The notes: generated by a model not told the origin, from the sequence alone. A DNA stretch of 64,000 nucleotides from an uncultured Sulfolobales archaeon (GCA_938045475.1 CALIML010000017.1:17657-81656), one strand, 5' to 3'. Counted from the first letter of the stretch, positions 49,764 to 60,615 are shown. Numbers and translations: made by a program.

Positions 49764-49838
49764 TGGCCTGTGGCCTAGCCTGGATAAGGCGCCGGCCTGC
49801 GGAGCCGGAGGCCCTGGGTTCAAATCCCAGCGGGCCCG
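49764..49838 (+). tRNA. tRNA-Arg (GCG), diverged copy 2 (possibly pseudo-tRNA)
   Basis: 5 differences from copy 1: mismatch at 1:72, wobble in acceptor stem, variable-loop A>G, and a compensatory T-stem pair (CTGGG/CCCAG). Confidence 0.8.
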
Positions 49839-50239
49839 CTTTATCCTCCTGGTCGAGGCCGTGATGGAGTCTAATTTTGAACTTTCGTTCAACAAATGAA
49901 GATAAGCTAAAGCCCTACTCCCTCGTCTTTTTACTAGATACCATTCATCTGTCGAAAGCATTAACTTCTTCTCTCCACATTGAACCGCCTCTAAACACAT
50001 TAGAAGTATCTGAGACTTACACACGCTATATGTTTTGAGAAAGCAAGAATGTGGAGAGTAAATGTTGTATGAGAGTTTTAGTGCTAGGGGAAGTCTCCTC
50101 TTCTATTTCTAGATGCGTAGTTTGCAGTCATAGAGTACTCCGGGTTTATGGGGGACTTCATCGTTGATACTTCATCTGAAGAGCTTGGGAAGCTTGCATA
50201 ACTACTTAGAATGCTGAGAAGATAGTAAATTTATTACAT

Positions 50240-50823
50240 GCGTAACGTAAAAACCCTAGTTGGCCTACGTCTTGGACAGAGATCGACTGGGATAAAAACG
50301 AAAATGGATGGCTAGATGATTGGCGTGACGTTGAATACGCTACTACAGCTTTGACAGTAACTTCCTGTACGGCTTAAATGCTATGCTGAACCCGGCGCAG
50401 GATGGCCCAGCCAGAATGCCTGCTACAAATGGTTCATAGACATCGATAATAATCTCTACATTAGTGGTGGAGACATTAACGAGGCAGAATACCTGCTCTT
50501 TGTTGGAGACACTGACAACGACGGGTTTGGAGAACTATACTTTATATGACACTAATAATAACGGCGACTTTGAAGAGTATGAGCCGTGGCCGCCGTCAAA
50601 CCACGCCGATTACGAAATCACTGACCCTAACATAGGAAACTTTGCAATAACGGGTAATTTCATTGAGATGTTATATAAGTTGGAATAGAATCGGTAACCC
50701 GACTTCTTACGGAGTATAGTGGGCTACGGATCAGGCGAACCCCAATCTCAACCAAGCTCTGACGACGGACAGTAGAGACGAACACGTAGCTATTAAGGTT
50801 CGCGATGTGGCTGCCGTCAGTCA
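50240..50823 (+). pseudogene. Frameshifted N-terminal part of a large surface protein
   Basis: Fragments in different frames: DWDKNENGWLDDWRDVEYATTA / GAGWPSQNACYKWFIDIDNNLYISGGDINEAEYLLFVGDTDNDGFGELYFI / AIKVRDVAAVS. Confidence 0.6.
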
Positions 50824-52377
50824 GTGAACGCTACAAGCGTGACTCAAGGAGAGATTGTTGAAATAAATGTGGCTGTGCAGAACTTAGGTATGCAGGCTAA
50901 GAGCTTTGATGTAGCATGCTATTTCTATCCCACAATCATAGGGACGCAGAGAGTAACGAACTTGGGGATCGGGGAGTCAATAATCCTAAGCTTTAATTGG
51001 AATACTTCTGACGTGGAGCCAGGCCTCTACTTTATTAAGACTTTCGTTGATTCAAGTCGAGAAATCCAGGAATATAACGAGGAGAATAACAACTGCACTG
51101 TGGTAACGCCAGTAGCCGTAATAGCTAAAGAATTCCCCGGGATATTATATGTTGGGAAGATTTTAATTAGCGGTCCATCGCCAGCCGTCGTGGGGCAACA
51201 GGCCTCTTTCGAGATATTGATCGTTGCCACCAATGTTGGAGGAGGAGCTTTAACGGAAGTTAATGTCACAGACACTATACCGCTCGATCCACTTAGTTTA
51301 ATCTTGGGGACGCCGAGTAAGAGAGCGGCAACCTACGATCCCGATACTAAAACAATAACCTGGAATGTTGGAGGGCTAAGTGTTTCAGAGTCAGCATCTC
51401 TAACATTCATCTATAGCTTTGTCCCTATACAGGAAGGCATGTACACTCTAAACAAGTGTGAAAATCTTAAGGCAGAGGGATTCGACATCCATGGAAATCT
51501 AGTCGAGGATTTTGGCGAAAATAGCATAACTGTAGTAGCTGTTAGCCGTGATGTGAAGGCAGTTAGCCAGACCCCCCTCAAGGAAACTGTGATTCAGGGA
51601 GAACTAGTGGGGATAGATGTTGTGGTTGAAAATGCTGGCAGTTACTATACTGAAAGCTTTAACGTAACTTGCTACTACAATGGTACGCCCATAGATCCGA
51701 TAAGTGTCATAAGGGTACTTAATTTAGAGCCTGGCGAAAGCCGCGTCATAAGGTTCGTTTGGAATACGTCGGGTGTGCCGCCTGGGAACTATGCTATAAG
51801 GGCTTTCGTAGATAGTGGAGGCGAGATACTTGAAAGCGATGAGGAAAACAATGAGTGTACCTCCGATGCATACGTTAAGATAGTTATTCACGACATAGCA
51901 GTTGTAAGCCAAGTCCCGTATCCGACGGAAGTACTGCAGGGTGAAACCGTAACTATAAGCATTACTGTGGTGAATGAAGGAACGGAATCGGAGTCATTCG
52001 AGTTAATATGCTTTTACTACGGTGAAATCGAGTGCTGCGAGAGCCAAGTAGTTGAAAACCTGGCTCCAGGAGAGACTAGAACAATAACCTTTCTATGGAA
52101 CACTGCAGGCGTTATACCTGGGACCTACTACATAGATGCAAGAGCCATCCCTGTTGATGGTGAGCTGGACACAGATGATAATGCATGCACAAGCATAGCA
52201 GTAGTCACAGTTAAGGCCTCTCCACCCGCGCCTATAGGGGGAATAGTAGTTGATGCAGTGGATTCCCTTATAAACAATCCCTGTATACCTATAGGCATAG
52301 CAGCTATTGCTGCTGCAACAGTGCTTGCAACTGCATTGTTTTTAAAGCGAGAGAGGAAACGCGCTTCAATGAAATAA
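50824..52377 (+). CDS. CARDB-repeat surface protein with C-terminal membrane anchor (3' part of a broken gene)
   Basis: Three repeats of the type (V)xQGExVxIxVxVxNxGxxxxSFxVxCYF...GESxxxxFxWNTSxVxPGxYxI; C-terminal APIGGIVVDAVDSLINN...TM...KRERKR. Confidence 0.8.
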   Translation: MNATSVTQGEIVEINVAVQNLGMQAKSFDVACYFYPTIIGTQRVTNLGIGESIILSFNWNTSDVEPGLYFIKTFVDSSREIQEYNEENNNCTVVTPVAVIAKEFPGILYVGKILISGPSPAVVGQQASFEILIVATNVGGGALTEVNVTDTIPLDPLSLILGTPSKRAATYDPDTKTITWNVGGLSVSESASLTFIYSFVPIQEGMYTLNKCENLKAEGFDIHGNLVEDFGENSITVVAVSRDVKAVSQTPLKETVIQGELVGIDVVVENAGSYYTESFNVTCYYNGTPIDPISVIRVLNLEPGESRVIRFVWNTSGVPPGNYAIRAFVDSGGEILESDEENNECTSDAYVKIVIHDIAVVSQVPYPTEVLQGETVTISITVVNEGTESESFELICFYYGEIECCESQVVENLAPGETRTITFLWNTAGVIPGTYYIDARAIPVDGELDTDDNACTSIAVVTVKASPPAPIGGIVVDAVDSLINNPCIPIGIAAIAAATVLATALFLKRERKRASMK

Positions 52378-52936
52378 GCAAATAACCCTTCAACATTTTT
52401 TAAACGAATATGTTTTTCTTAGGCGGGTTTTGCTCCTCGGCTTCTGTGCTCTGTAAGTCTTGATCTTCTAACCCTTCTTTGCTTCTTAGGCTTGCATACT
52501 TCACTGAGGAAGACAAGAGAGTTTCGGATATGACCATGTTATTTAATCCAGTTCGAATAAAGATGCCGTACTCTACCATTTGGAGAAGCGATCTTGATGT
52601 TAATGCTTATGAATTATCACGCCGATGCATCTATTGAGAGAATACATCAAGCTGCTGACTAGTTTGCATTCACGCAGTATTGGCGCTGGTTTAACGGCAA
52701 GCTTAATTTCATAAATGTTTTGAGGTCCATCAACAAAGCTAGTGATTGTGCTGGCATTCAAATTAACTTCGGAAACGCGCGCTATTATGGGAGACACGTC
52801 TGTGATGCCTTGGGACTAATTGCACAGTTTTCAATTCCCTTTGTTGGGATTTCTATCAAACACCAGGCATAGGGGGGCATGTATACTCTGCGTAGAAATA
52901 TTGAGAGAAAATGGAGGTGTGGTTAAAAACGCCTTA

Positions 52937-53995
52937 TCACGTGTTCCATGTATTTATCCGCCTCTTCAACACTACTACTGCTACCGTCGTGAATGCTATG
53001 GTAATAGCGGCTGCGATAAGCAGTTTAAGCTCCGGAGTCTGCACCACTATACCTCCAACTGGAGCATACTGTTTTAATGCTTTTTCAACGTTGCCTTCAA
53101 GCTCTTCCAATGTGTCGCCCACAGCATATATCATATGGACTGCCTTAGTCTCACCGGGATTCAATTCTCCAAGAACCCAGTCGTAGACAACACAAAAATC
53201 GTCATATAGTGATGTTTTTCCATCAATGCTGATTGAAGCCTTCAATGGATCGTAAATGCCTCGGGAAAGGTAGTCATCCCAATCTAAGTCGTAATCTGTC
53301 GGCGACTCCAGCGATGCGAAACCCATGTAAACGCTGCCCGGCGCAATGGTCTCGTTCAAGAAGGCAACTGCCAAGTTTAGTCTAGGCTTCCTAATGTCGT
53401 CCATCCCCCAATAATTATTGAATGAATCCAAAAGAGGCTTCCAGACATCCCAGTCCACAATCCTCTTGTATTCCAGATCTTCTATGGAAGAGCTCCCTAT
53501 ATTCGTTATATAAGTTTCAATCTTAATGTACTTCTCTTCTTTGAAGAATTCGATTATAAACCGCAGCAATAGAACATTGTCGTTTGTAGTTATCTCAACA
53601 GTGTGGAGGTATCCGTAGGGCGTCGCCGTAGAGGATACAGTTGGCGTAACTCCCACAATAGTTCCCCAAGCATCGTCACCTGGACTGAAACCTGCCCCCT
53701 TCTTGCCATAGAATACTGACCAGCCTTCACCCCACCAGCCTACTGCTAGGGATTCATAGTTGTAACCAATAGGGTATTGAAAGCCAACATCGCCTAAGTC
53801 GCTATCATAGACGCCTAGTGCACCATAGTCATTGACGCCAACCCTTATGTAATTGCCTGTATAAACCAGTCCCCCAAAGTAAGATCCAGGTTTTTCAGGT
53901 GTTACTTCCTGATGGCCAAAAACCACTATAGCAGCTAAAGCATATGTCAAAACCAATAATGTAACGAATATAACTGCAATTTTTTCTTTTGACAT
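52937..53995 (-). CDS. Secreted protein with C-terminal PVGGIVV + TM anchor
   Basis: N-terminal signal/TM; C-terminal YAPVGGIVVQTPELKLLIAAAITIAFTTVAVVVLKRRI. Confidence 0.7.
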   Translation of the reverse strand: MSKEKIAVIFVTLLVLTYALAAIVVFGHQEVTPEKPGSYFGGLVYTGNYIRVGVNDYGALGVYDSDLGDVGFQYPIGYNYESLAVGWWGEGWSVFYGKKGAGFSPGDDAWGTIVGVTPTVSSTATPYGYLHTVEITTNDNVLLLRFIIEFFKEEKYIKIETYITNIGSSSIEDLEYKRIVDWDVWKPLLDSFNNYWGMDDIRKPRLNLAVAFLNETIAPGSVYMGFASLESPTDYDLDWDDYLSRGIYDPLKASISIDGKTSLYDDFCVVYDWVLGELNPGETKAVHMIYAVGDTLEELEGNVEKALKQYAPVGGIVVQTPELKLLIAAAITIAFTTVAVVVLKRRINTWNT

Positions 53996-54204
53996 ATTGT
54001 TTTCCTCCTGATATATTGTATTATCCTATTATAAAAGGTTTTCGATTTATTGAGATCGTTTCAAAGCTAAAGTGAATTTTATTTGAGGGTTGGAAGTAGT
54101 TTTTCTAGCAATGCATTTTTCCTTGGCTTAGGCTTAAAGAGAAGCTCGTAGGAGACATTAATGTTCACGATTTAGGTAGTACTCTAAGCAGCATTAGTAA
54201 GGTA

Positions 54205-55014
54205 TCATGAAGTGAAACAATATAATTGACTTCCATAAATAGGGTCTAGCCCTATTTCATTCATAACTTTTTCTGCAGCTTCCCTTGGAGATAGGGCTTC
54301 CAAGTATAAGGCTTTAACTAGCGCGATGGTCGCTTTATCAGCATGGGATGGGTTTACGTATCCACTCCAAGCAAAGTAGGCCTTCACGCCTTTTTTAAAG
54401 AGGCTCTGTATGAAAGCAATGTCTCCCGTTCCATTGCATCCCATCATTATGATCGTGGAGTTCTTTAAGCCATCCTTCCTACTCATTCCCAGGAAGGCTG
54501 AATTTAGTGCAAAGAATGGGGGTTCGCTTTCATTGAAGGTATATGCTTTCTTAACGATTCCTGAAAGCTGTTGGAAGAAGTACTTCGAATCCACATAGTG
54601 TTCCCCACTGAAAAGGTATAGTATTCGATCGATGTAGATAGCGCTGTGAAGCCTAAGGATCAGGAGGTCGTATCCCCCAATGTTTTCAAGCAATTCTATC
54701 GTTACATTCTCACCTATGAAAACGTCGACCTGGAAACCCGCATCCTTAAGCAAACTAGTGATGTTTTCAATAAATGCGGGATTAGGTCTTGAGACATATA
54801 AGCCATCCAGTAATGCGGCTTTTCGAGCTTCGCCAGCGGAGGGAAAGCTCTTTGAGAGAAAGCTCGTTGAAAACATAATCATAGCAGCTATAATAGCAGA
54901 TCCAGCAATGACAAATGCAACCATGGCCTTCGGCCAGCCACGACGCCTCTTCGCGCGCATTCTTCTCGACGCTCGATCCTTCTCCTTCATAAAGCTCCTC
55001 TCAGCCCTTACCAC
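54205..55014 (-). CDS. Membrane-anchored putative clan CD (caspase-like/CHAT-like) cysteine peptidase
   Basis: TM near N-terminus; candidate catalytic His in DLLILRLHSAIY and Cys in STIIMMGCNGTGDIAFIQSLFKKGVKAYFAWSG. Confidence 0.5.
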   Translation of the reverse strand: MVRAERSFMKEKDRASRRMRAKRRRGWPKAMVAFVIAGSAIIAAMIMFSTSFLSKSFPSAGEARKAALLDGLYVSRPNPAFIENITSLLKDAGFQVDVFIGENVTIELLENIGGYDLLILRLHSAIYIDRILYLFSGEHYVDSKYFFQQLSGIVKKAYTFNESEPPFFALNSAFLGMSRKDGLKNSTIIMMGCNGTGDIAFIQSLFKKGVKAYFAWSGYVNPSHADKATIALVKALYLEALSPREAAEKVMNEIGLDPIYGSQLYCFTS

Positions 55015-55418
55015 TCAACCCTAAGTATCCCTCTCCATCCATCTATAAATCTCTCAACCTCGTGAAAGCGAAAAACATGTAAGCACTTCCCATTTTGAAA
55101 AAGGAAGCATAGTCTAAAGCGCTCAACAACCATCACTCATACATTACATCACTACATAATCATCTACACACTATTTAGGAGAAGAAACTATTGCTTCCCT
55201 ATGAAGTAAGTTAGGCTGAAGCTCTTCCTATCGAAAGCCCACTAGCTTGATCTAAGCATTACGTAAGGACGAGAGAATGCTCATGCATAAAAATACCTCG
55301 AAAAAGGATCGCTGTTATGGGGGCACTAATGATAATTGAGTTGAGGGAGCGTGATCCACGGATGGAGCATCTAATGGTTGTTACTGTACTGCATAAATGC
55401 TATGCATAAAGCAAGTGC

Positions 55419-56936
55419 TTAGTCCTCTCTAGAGTCCTTGATTGTCTCCCTCAACGTTGCTGCTATAAACTTTGCTTTAATCCACAGCTCCTCAATGTTT
55501 CTTGCACCTGCGTAGCCTAGTCCTGCCCTTATTGCTTCAACCATTTCCCTCACTACGCTGTAGACGCTGCCTCGGTATGCGACGAGGCCTTCAATGCCTT
55601 CCGGGACTCTCTTAGCTATCCTGGAGTATCTGTCTACTGCAAACCTCTTCTCCATGGCCCCCCTGCTCGCCATGCCTCTATAAGGCTTGTATAGCTTCCC
55701 GCCTACAGCTATCAGTGGGGCTGATGCTTCGTCGGCTCCAGCTAGTGCGTAGCCAAGCATAGCTGCGCTAGCTCCCGCCGCCAAGGCCTTGACGACGTCG
55801 CCTGGCCCTCTAATGCCTCCATCAGCTATTACTGGCACTCTAACCCCCAGCTTCTCAAGGGCGTCTCTAGCTGAAGCAACTGCCCAGAGCGTTGGTGCAT
55901 ATGCCCCCGCTACTTTCGGCGTAGTGCATATGGAGCCTCCTCCAATGCCTACTCTAAGGCCTCCCAGCTTTTCGATTGAAGCAACAGTATCTTCAACGGC
56001 TTCTTCAGCGCCTACGTTTCCAGCAATGAAGTCTGCTGAAGTCTCTTCTGTGAGCTTCCTAGCGTTCCTCAATACTTCAGCGTTGTGGAAGTGAGCTACG
56101 TCTGAGACGAGAGCATCGACGTACTTATCCAATGCCTTAGCTCTATCTATGTCGAATGGAGATACTGCTGCAGCCACGAGGAGCCTGCCGTCGGCGTCCA
56201 GCGCCGGCGTCAGCTCCTCCAATGCGTCGTAGTAGGCGAGAGTGCCTAAGTAAGCTCCATCCCTAGACACTACTGCAGTAGTGTCACGCCCTCCTCTTAC
56301 AAGCCTATCCCTAGCTTCCTTAATTCCATCGACATTGAAGACCTCTGCCTGCTTAACGAACTGCCCCACGGGCTTAAGGCCATCCATGCACTCCTCCAGT
56401 GCTTTAAAACTCACGTATCCCAGGACTACTCCCCCATCAACTACTGGAATATCCCTGAGCTTCAAGTCCCTCAGCTTAATCAAGGCGTTGCCGCAGGGCT
56501 CCCCTGGCTCGACGTAGAGGCTTCTAAGCCTAGCTGGAGGATGCTCCTTAACTCTCTTAACAACTTCAACTTGCTTCTCTCGCTCCATGTTTCTGTGAAC
56601 CACTCCTATGCCGCCGAGTAGAGCCATGGCTAAAGCCATCTCAAACTCCGTAACGGTATCCATAGGGGATGAAGCGAGAGGTGTGGAGAGCCTTACGCTT
56701 ACCGCGAACTTAGTCGTGAGGTCAACAGCGCTTGGCTCAATGAGAGCCATTGAGGGCAGTAAGTAAACGTCGTCGAAGCCGAGCGCTCTAGCAGCACCTA
56801 AGAGCTTCTCCTTGAAGGAGGGCATAGCCTCAAACTCCTCTCGCCATTGAATGAGCCCTGGGGCCTCGTTGAAATCACTATACCTCGCCATCCACTGACG
56901 CTGAGCGGACCCGGCACTGCCATCACGCACCTTCAC
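55419..56936 (-). CDS. guaB: IMP dehydrogenase family protein with CBS domains
   Basis: FDDVYLLP, SSPMDTVTEFEMALAMALLGGIGVVHRN, VGIGGGSICTT, PVIADGGIRGPGDVVKALAAGASAAMLGYALAG. Confidence 0.92.
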   Translation of the reverse strand: MKVRDGSAGSAQRQWMARYSDFNEAPGLIQWREEFEAMPSFKEKLLGAARALGFDDVYLLPSMALIEPSAVDLTTKFAVSVRLSTPLASSPMDTVTEFEMALAMALLGGIGVVHRNMEREKQVEVVKRVKEHPPARLRSLYVEPGEPCGNALIKLRDLKLRDIPVVDGGVVLGYVSFKALEECMDGLKPVGQFVKQAEVFNVDGIKEARDRLVRGGRDTTAVVSRDGAYLGTLAYYDALEELTPALDADGRLLVAAAVSPFDIDRAKALDKYVDALVSDVAHFHNAEVLRNARKLTEETSADFIAGNVGAEEAVEDTVASIEKLGGLRVGIGGGSICTTPKVAGAYAPTLWAVASARDALEKLGVRVPVIADGGIRGPGDVVKALAAGASAAMLGYALAGADEASAPLIAVGGKLYKPYRGMASRGAMEKRFAVDRYSRIAKRVPEGIEGLVAYRGSVYSVVREMVEAIRAGLGYAGARNIEELWIKAKFIAATLRETIKDSRED

Positions 56937-57254
56937 TACAGTACTGCCTCGGGCTTGTTAAAAAGCTTAACCAGCTGGCATCGCGGTAAGAGACGTTCCT
57001 CCCGCTCTCAGCGTTCAAACGCCTCGCAATGCCTTCACGAAGTGTGAACGCTGATGTAGCTTCAGCTGAGAGGGATGCGGGGGCGAAGTGCGTTAACGCA
57101 CGGTATGCTACGTACTCCTAGCTTCAATTGCTGAAATCATTGGAGACCTTAGTTTAAGCTAGCGGAAGCCTAGTTAACTAAGCAGCTACTAGTAGAACCA
57201 AACCGCGCTCTTTTCTAAAATGTAAGTGGAAGTAAGGAAAAAAATGTTTTGAGC

Positions 57255-57638
57255 TTAAAGCGATCGCTGAGGCGCAGAAGCCTTCAATTGATCGCTTTTA
57301 AATTCATATTTTGCTCTATTAGCCAACAGGGCTTCTCTCGCATGCTGTATTATCTTATTCCCCTTAATCAATTTGCGGAGGTAGGATATTGGTGGAAAGC
57401 TTATTGCTTGTTGAGGGCAAACGTTCATGCATGTAGTGCAGCCAACTACGCAATTTGATGGATTAGCTACAATAGACAAGTTCCTTTCATAGTCAAACCT
57501 GAATACTCCCCGCCCACAGATCATGACGCATATGCCGCAGCCTATGCAAAGCTCTGGCTCCACTGCTGGATACCAGTCTATCTCCCCGCGAGGTATGCCT
57601 ATCCATGTCTGTTTAGCAGCGCCTTCAGAGTTCCCCAT
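57255..57638 (-). CDS. 4Fe-4S ferredoxin-type protein
   Basis: CIGCGICVMICGRGVF, CVVGCTTCMNVCPQQAI. Confidence 0.85.
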   Translation of the reverse strand: MGNSEGAAKQTWIGIPRGEIDWYPAVEPELCIGCGICVMICGRGVFRFDYERNLSIVANPSNCVVGCTTCMNVCPQQAISFPPISYLRKLIKGNKIIQHAREALLANRAKYEFKSDQLKASAPQRSL

Positions 57639-57829
57639 CAGTTACCCACCCTCCTTAGGGCTTCTTCAAATGCCTTCCCGCTTAGAAAAACCCCTGCTGC
57701 TACGTCACTACCGGTTACTACGGCTTGACTTGCCGTTAAGCCATGCTCAACTAGCTTCAAGCCCACTCCACAACAGACTTCAGCTTCTACCCTGCCCTCA
57801 ATCTTGCTCCAGCGCTTCACGCTTAACAC
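57638..57829 (-). CDS. Small hypothetical protein
   Basis: 63 aa; stop/start overlap (ATGA-type) with the ferredoxin gene. Confidence 0.5.
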   Translation of the reverse strand: MLSVKRWSKIEGRVEAEVCCGVGLKLVEHGLTASQAVVTGSDVAAGVFLSGKAFEEALRRVGN

Positions 57830-58233
57830 CTAGCTTGATTAGTAATGGCTCTAGAAATATTTAAGTATAATGCAGTTATTTATAGAATCCTCCCACTGTA
57901 TAGAGAGTGTAAGGAAGCATTGAAGTGATTGAGCCACTCCACTCACTACAAAAGTTAGGGTAAGCGATAAGAATTAGCGGCAAAAGATCTTTGCAGGCTT
58001 CAACGTTTAACTAGACTCTTCCCCAACGATTGTTAGTCCCAAGTCGCCAACAGTATCTACATCAAGCACAATTCTATTTGCTCACAAGATGCATTAAAAC
58101 TCTAAGGGGGAATGTTGCATACATTCTCCACACTCCCTTTAAGCCTCTGATTAATGGTGAGACACGTGGCTTCTCATAGCCTGAAGCAAGGCTTAAAGAG
58201 AGCGCCTTCAGTATGGCTCATCCGTGTCTCCTT

Positions 58234-58899
58234 CTATTGCTTAGAATAGTCTTTTTCGAAAATACCGATAACTACTACTTTATCTCTAGAGTCCTTGGCT
58301 TCTTCCCATGTTGTCTCAACCCATATGTTGTTCTTCTTATCGATTCGCTTTAAACAATACGTTTTCGTGAACTCTATTCGCCCTTCTTTAAGCATTCTAT
58401 CTAGCTCGGAGTGATGGCCTAGCGGTATTGTAACGACTAGCTTTCCACCGGGGGCGAGGAGGTTCTTTAAATGCTCAATAGCTTTAAGGGCTTTCACAGG
58501 TTCCCGCGGCTCCGGTGGATCCCAGCCGATGTGTTCTATTGTTGAAATACTTATAATTAAGTCGTATTTCCCGCCTGGTTGAAAGGACAGTATGTCCTCA
58601 TTGATTACGCCCCTACCCTTCTCATACTTATCCACGATATCGTGGCTTACGGGGAAGTAGTGGGGTAGGACATTCCCTACTTCGAGAATTTCCTTATCCT
58701 TAAACTCACTCAACACTCCCCAGATAATGGGGATTTCTACTGCCCTCGACTTATTCCAAGTCCTGTTATACCTATGTATGAAGTACTTGTAGGTACGTCC
58801 TTGAAATGTAAAGGTTCTCGAAGATCTCGAAATTCTGTAATGCCAACAAAGCAACAGGGATGCGGGGAACCATATAATGTACTTAAGCAACCTCTCCAA
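58234..58899 (-). CDS. SAM-dependent methyltransferase
   Basis: FKDKEILEVGNVLPHYFPVSHDIVDKYEKG...DLIISISTIEHIGWD...LLAPGGKLVVTIPLGHHSELD. Confidence 0.8.
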   Translation of the reverse strand: MERLLKYIIWFPASLLLCWHYRISRSSRTFTFQGRTYKYFIHRYNRTWNKSRAVEIPIIWGVLSEFKDKEILEVGNVLPHYFPVSHDIVDKYEKGRGVINEDILSFQPGGKYDLIISISTIEHIGWDPPEPREPVKALKAIEHLKNLLAPGGKLVVTIPLGHHSELDRMLKEGRIEFTKTYCLKRIDKKNNIWVETTWEEAKDSRDKVVVIGIFEKDYSKQ

Positions 58900-59251
58900 C
58901 CCCTCTTATTTAAGACATCCATAGCTTCATGCAACAGTACCTCCATCTTCCATCGCAATACTTTTACTGCCCTAAACACTATTGCACCCCATCTCTACAG
59001 TATCTACCCCCCTTCCCCTTTATTATAGTAGCAATCAGTGCCCCACTTCATGAAGAGCTCTGGAAGCAGCATCCATGAATGGAGTCTCTGCATGGATGAA
59101 TTTGTATGCAAAGACTGTGTAGCTTTACAGTATATAGCGTGGTTTTCCTATGGTTGTGGGCGCGATATTCCGAAAAATGTTATTTCCTCCCAAATAGGAA
59201 TTAATGGAAGTGGCTCTCAAAACTACTATTTAGCGCAAAAGTGCAGATACT

Positions 59252-60177
59252 GTTAGAGTAATTACGAACGTGTTCCTTGCTCCCGGCCTATACAAAAACA
59301 TTAAGAAAAGTGTTATAGATGGCGTTAGGGTCAGTGAGTTAGACATCTGCGACCCCTCGCTTAAAGAGAAAATACTCAAACATTATCGCAGCATCGTTAA
59401 ATTACGGGCTTTAAAGGAATCGCTTTACTCTCATCGGCTCTCCATAAACGGGGGGATTACGTGCTATTCCATAATGCTGGTAGGATAACCCACGTCGGCA
59501 GAGAGAGTTTTAAGCATCCATTCCCCAATGAACTGGAGCCAGGACAAGTGGAATTCAGCAGCTGCCTAGCTGAAAGCGTTTGAGGCAAGGATGTAGACAG
59601 CAAGACATGGCCTTACATGATCTTCTTGGAAGACGTTAGAGAAATAGATCTTCCATTAGCTAAGCTTAGTGAGTTAACGAGGTATAGAATGAAGGCTGTA
59701 GCTGGATTTATGAAAGTGAGCAACGAAAAGGCGCGGAAAATAATTAAGTACCTACAGCAAATCTATGCTAAGCCCCCCATTGCACATGCGTCAAAGCCAC
59801 CTCAAGAACTTCAACACGATCGAATAATCGACATCATTTACGCGCTCGGCGAGCTCATAGGGTATAAGCCTGAGAAAAAGTGGAGGCATGAAGGATACAG
59901 GTTCGACGTAGTGTGGTTTAAGCCACCTAGAGTTGGCCCGAAGTACGTGTTCGAGGTCCATTTAAGGGGGAGTTTAGAGGCTGCCTTACTAAGGCTTAAG
60001 CATGCTCACGATATTCCTGTTTCAACGGAAGACAAGCTTACGGTTTAAATTTCTAGGCGGGCTCCACGAACTTAAGGATAAAGTAACTTTATTGGACATT
60101 AAAGATATTGGAGAATTCTATGAATTTAAAGGAAGATTCAAATGGCTTGAAAGGAGATTTGGGCTAAGGCCTACATA
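59252..60177 (+). pseudogene. Broken gene: PUA/EVE-like region + PD-(D/E)XK-like nuclease region
   Basis: Frames tile as VRVITNVFLAPGLYKNIKK... / LFHNAGRITHVGRESFKHPFPNE / TWPYMIFLEDVREIDLPLAKLSELTRYRMKAVAGFM... / GYRFDVVWFKPPRVGPKYVFEVHLRGSLEAALLRLKHAHDI / KFLGGLHELKDKVTLLDIKDIGEFYEFKGRFKWLERRFGLRPT*. Confidence 0.6.
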
Positions 60178-60615
60178 AGCTAGCTCGTTTATATGTGAGG
60201 CGAGCTATATTCTTGCGTCATCCTTCAGAAGCTCATTCATCAATGTCCATTCCGCTGTGAGAGGACTTTAAGAAGCTATGCGTAGACATAACTATAAGGC
60301 TCTTGATGGCGTTTAACGCAAGCATCGCTTCCTCAGGTACTTCTACGAGCGTACATTAGCTTATGGATATTCAATAATGAAGCCTTTCTGTATAGATGGG
60401 ATTGTGTGTAGAGTAGAGGAAACCGGGGGGGTAATTCGTGGAGGCGGGGGCTTGTGTACTTATGTTCTTGGCGCATTACCTCATTGCCTACCTCGGACCT
60501 TGCCGGTGTCAGCAGGGGTGAACGCGTACTTAAGGCATGGAGAACTTCAAGCTTTAAAGTCTCTCCTCAAATGGCATCACTCAACAAGAGCTAAAGGCGT
60601 CTACTCATATCATAT

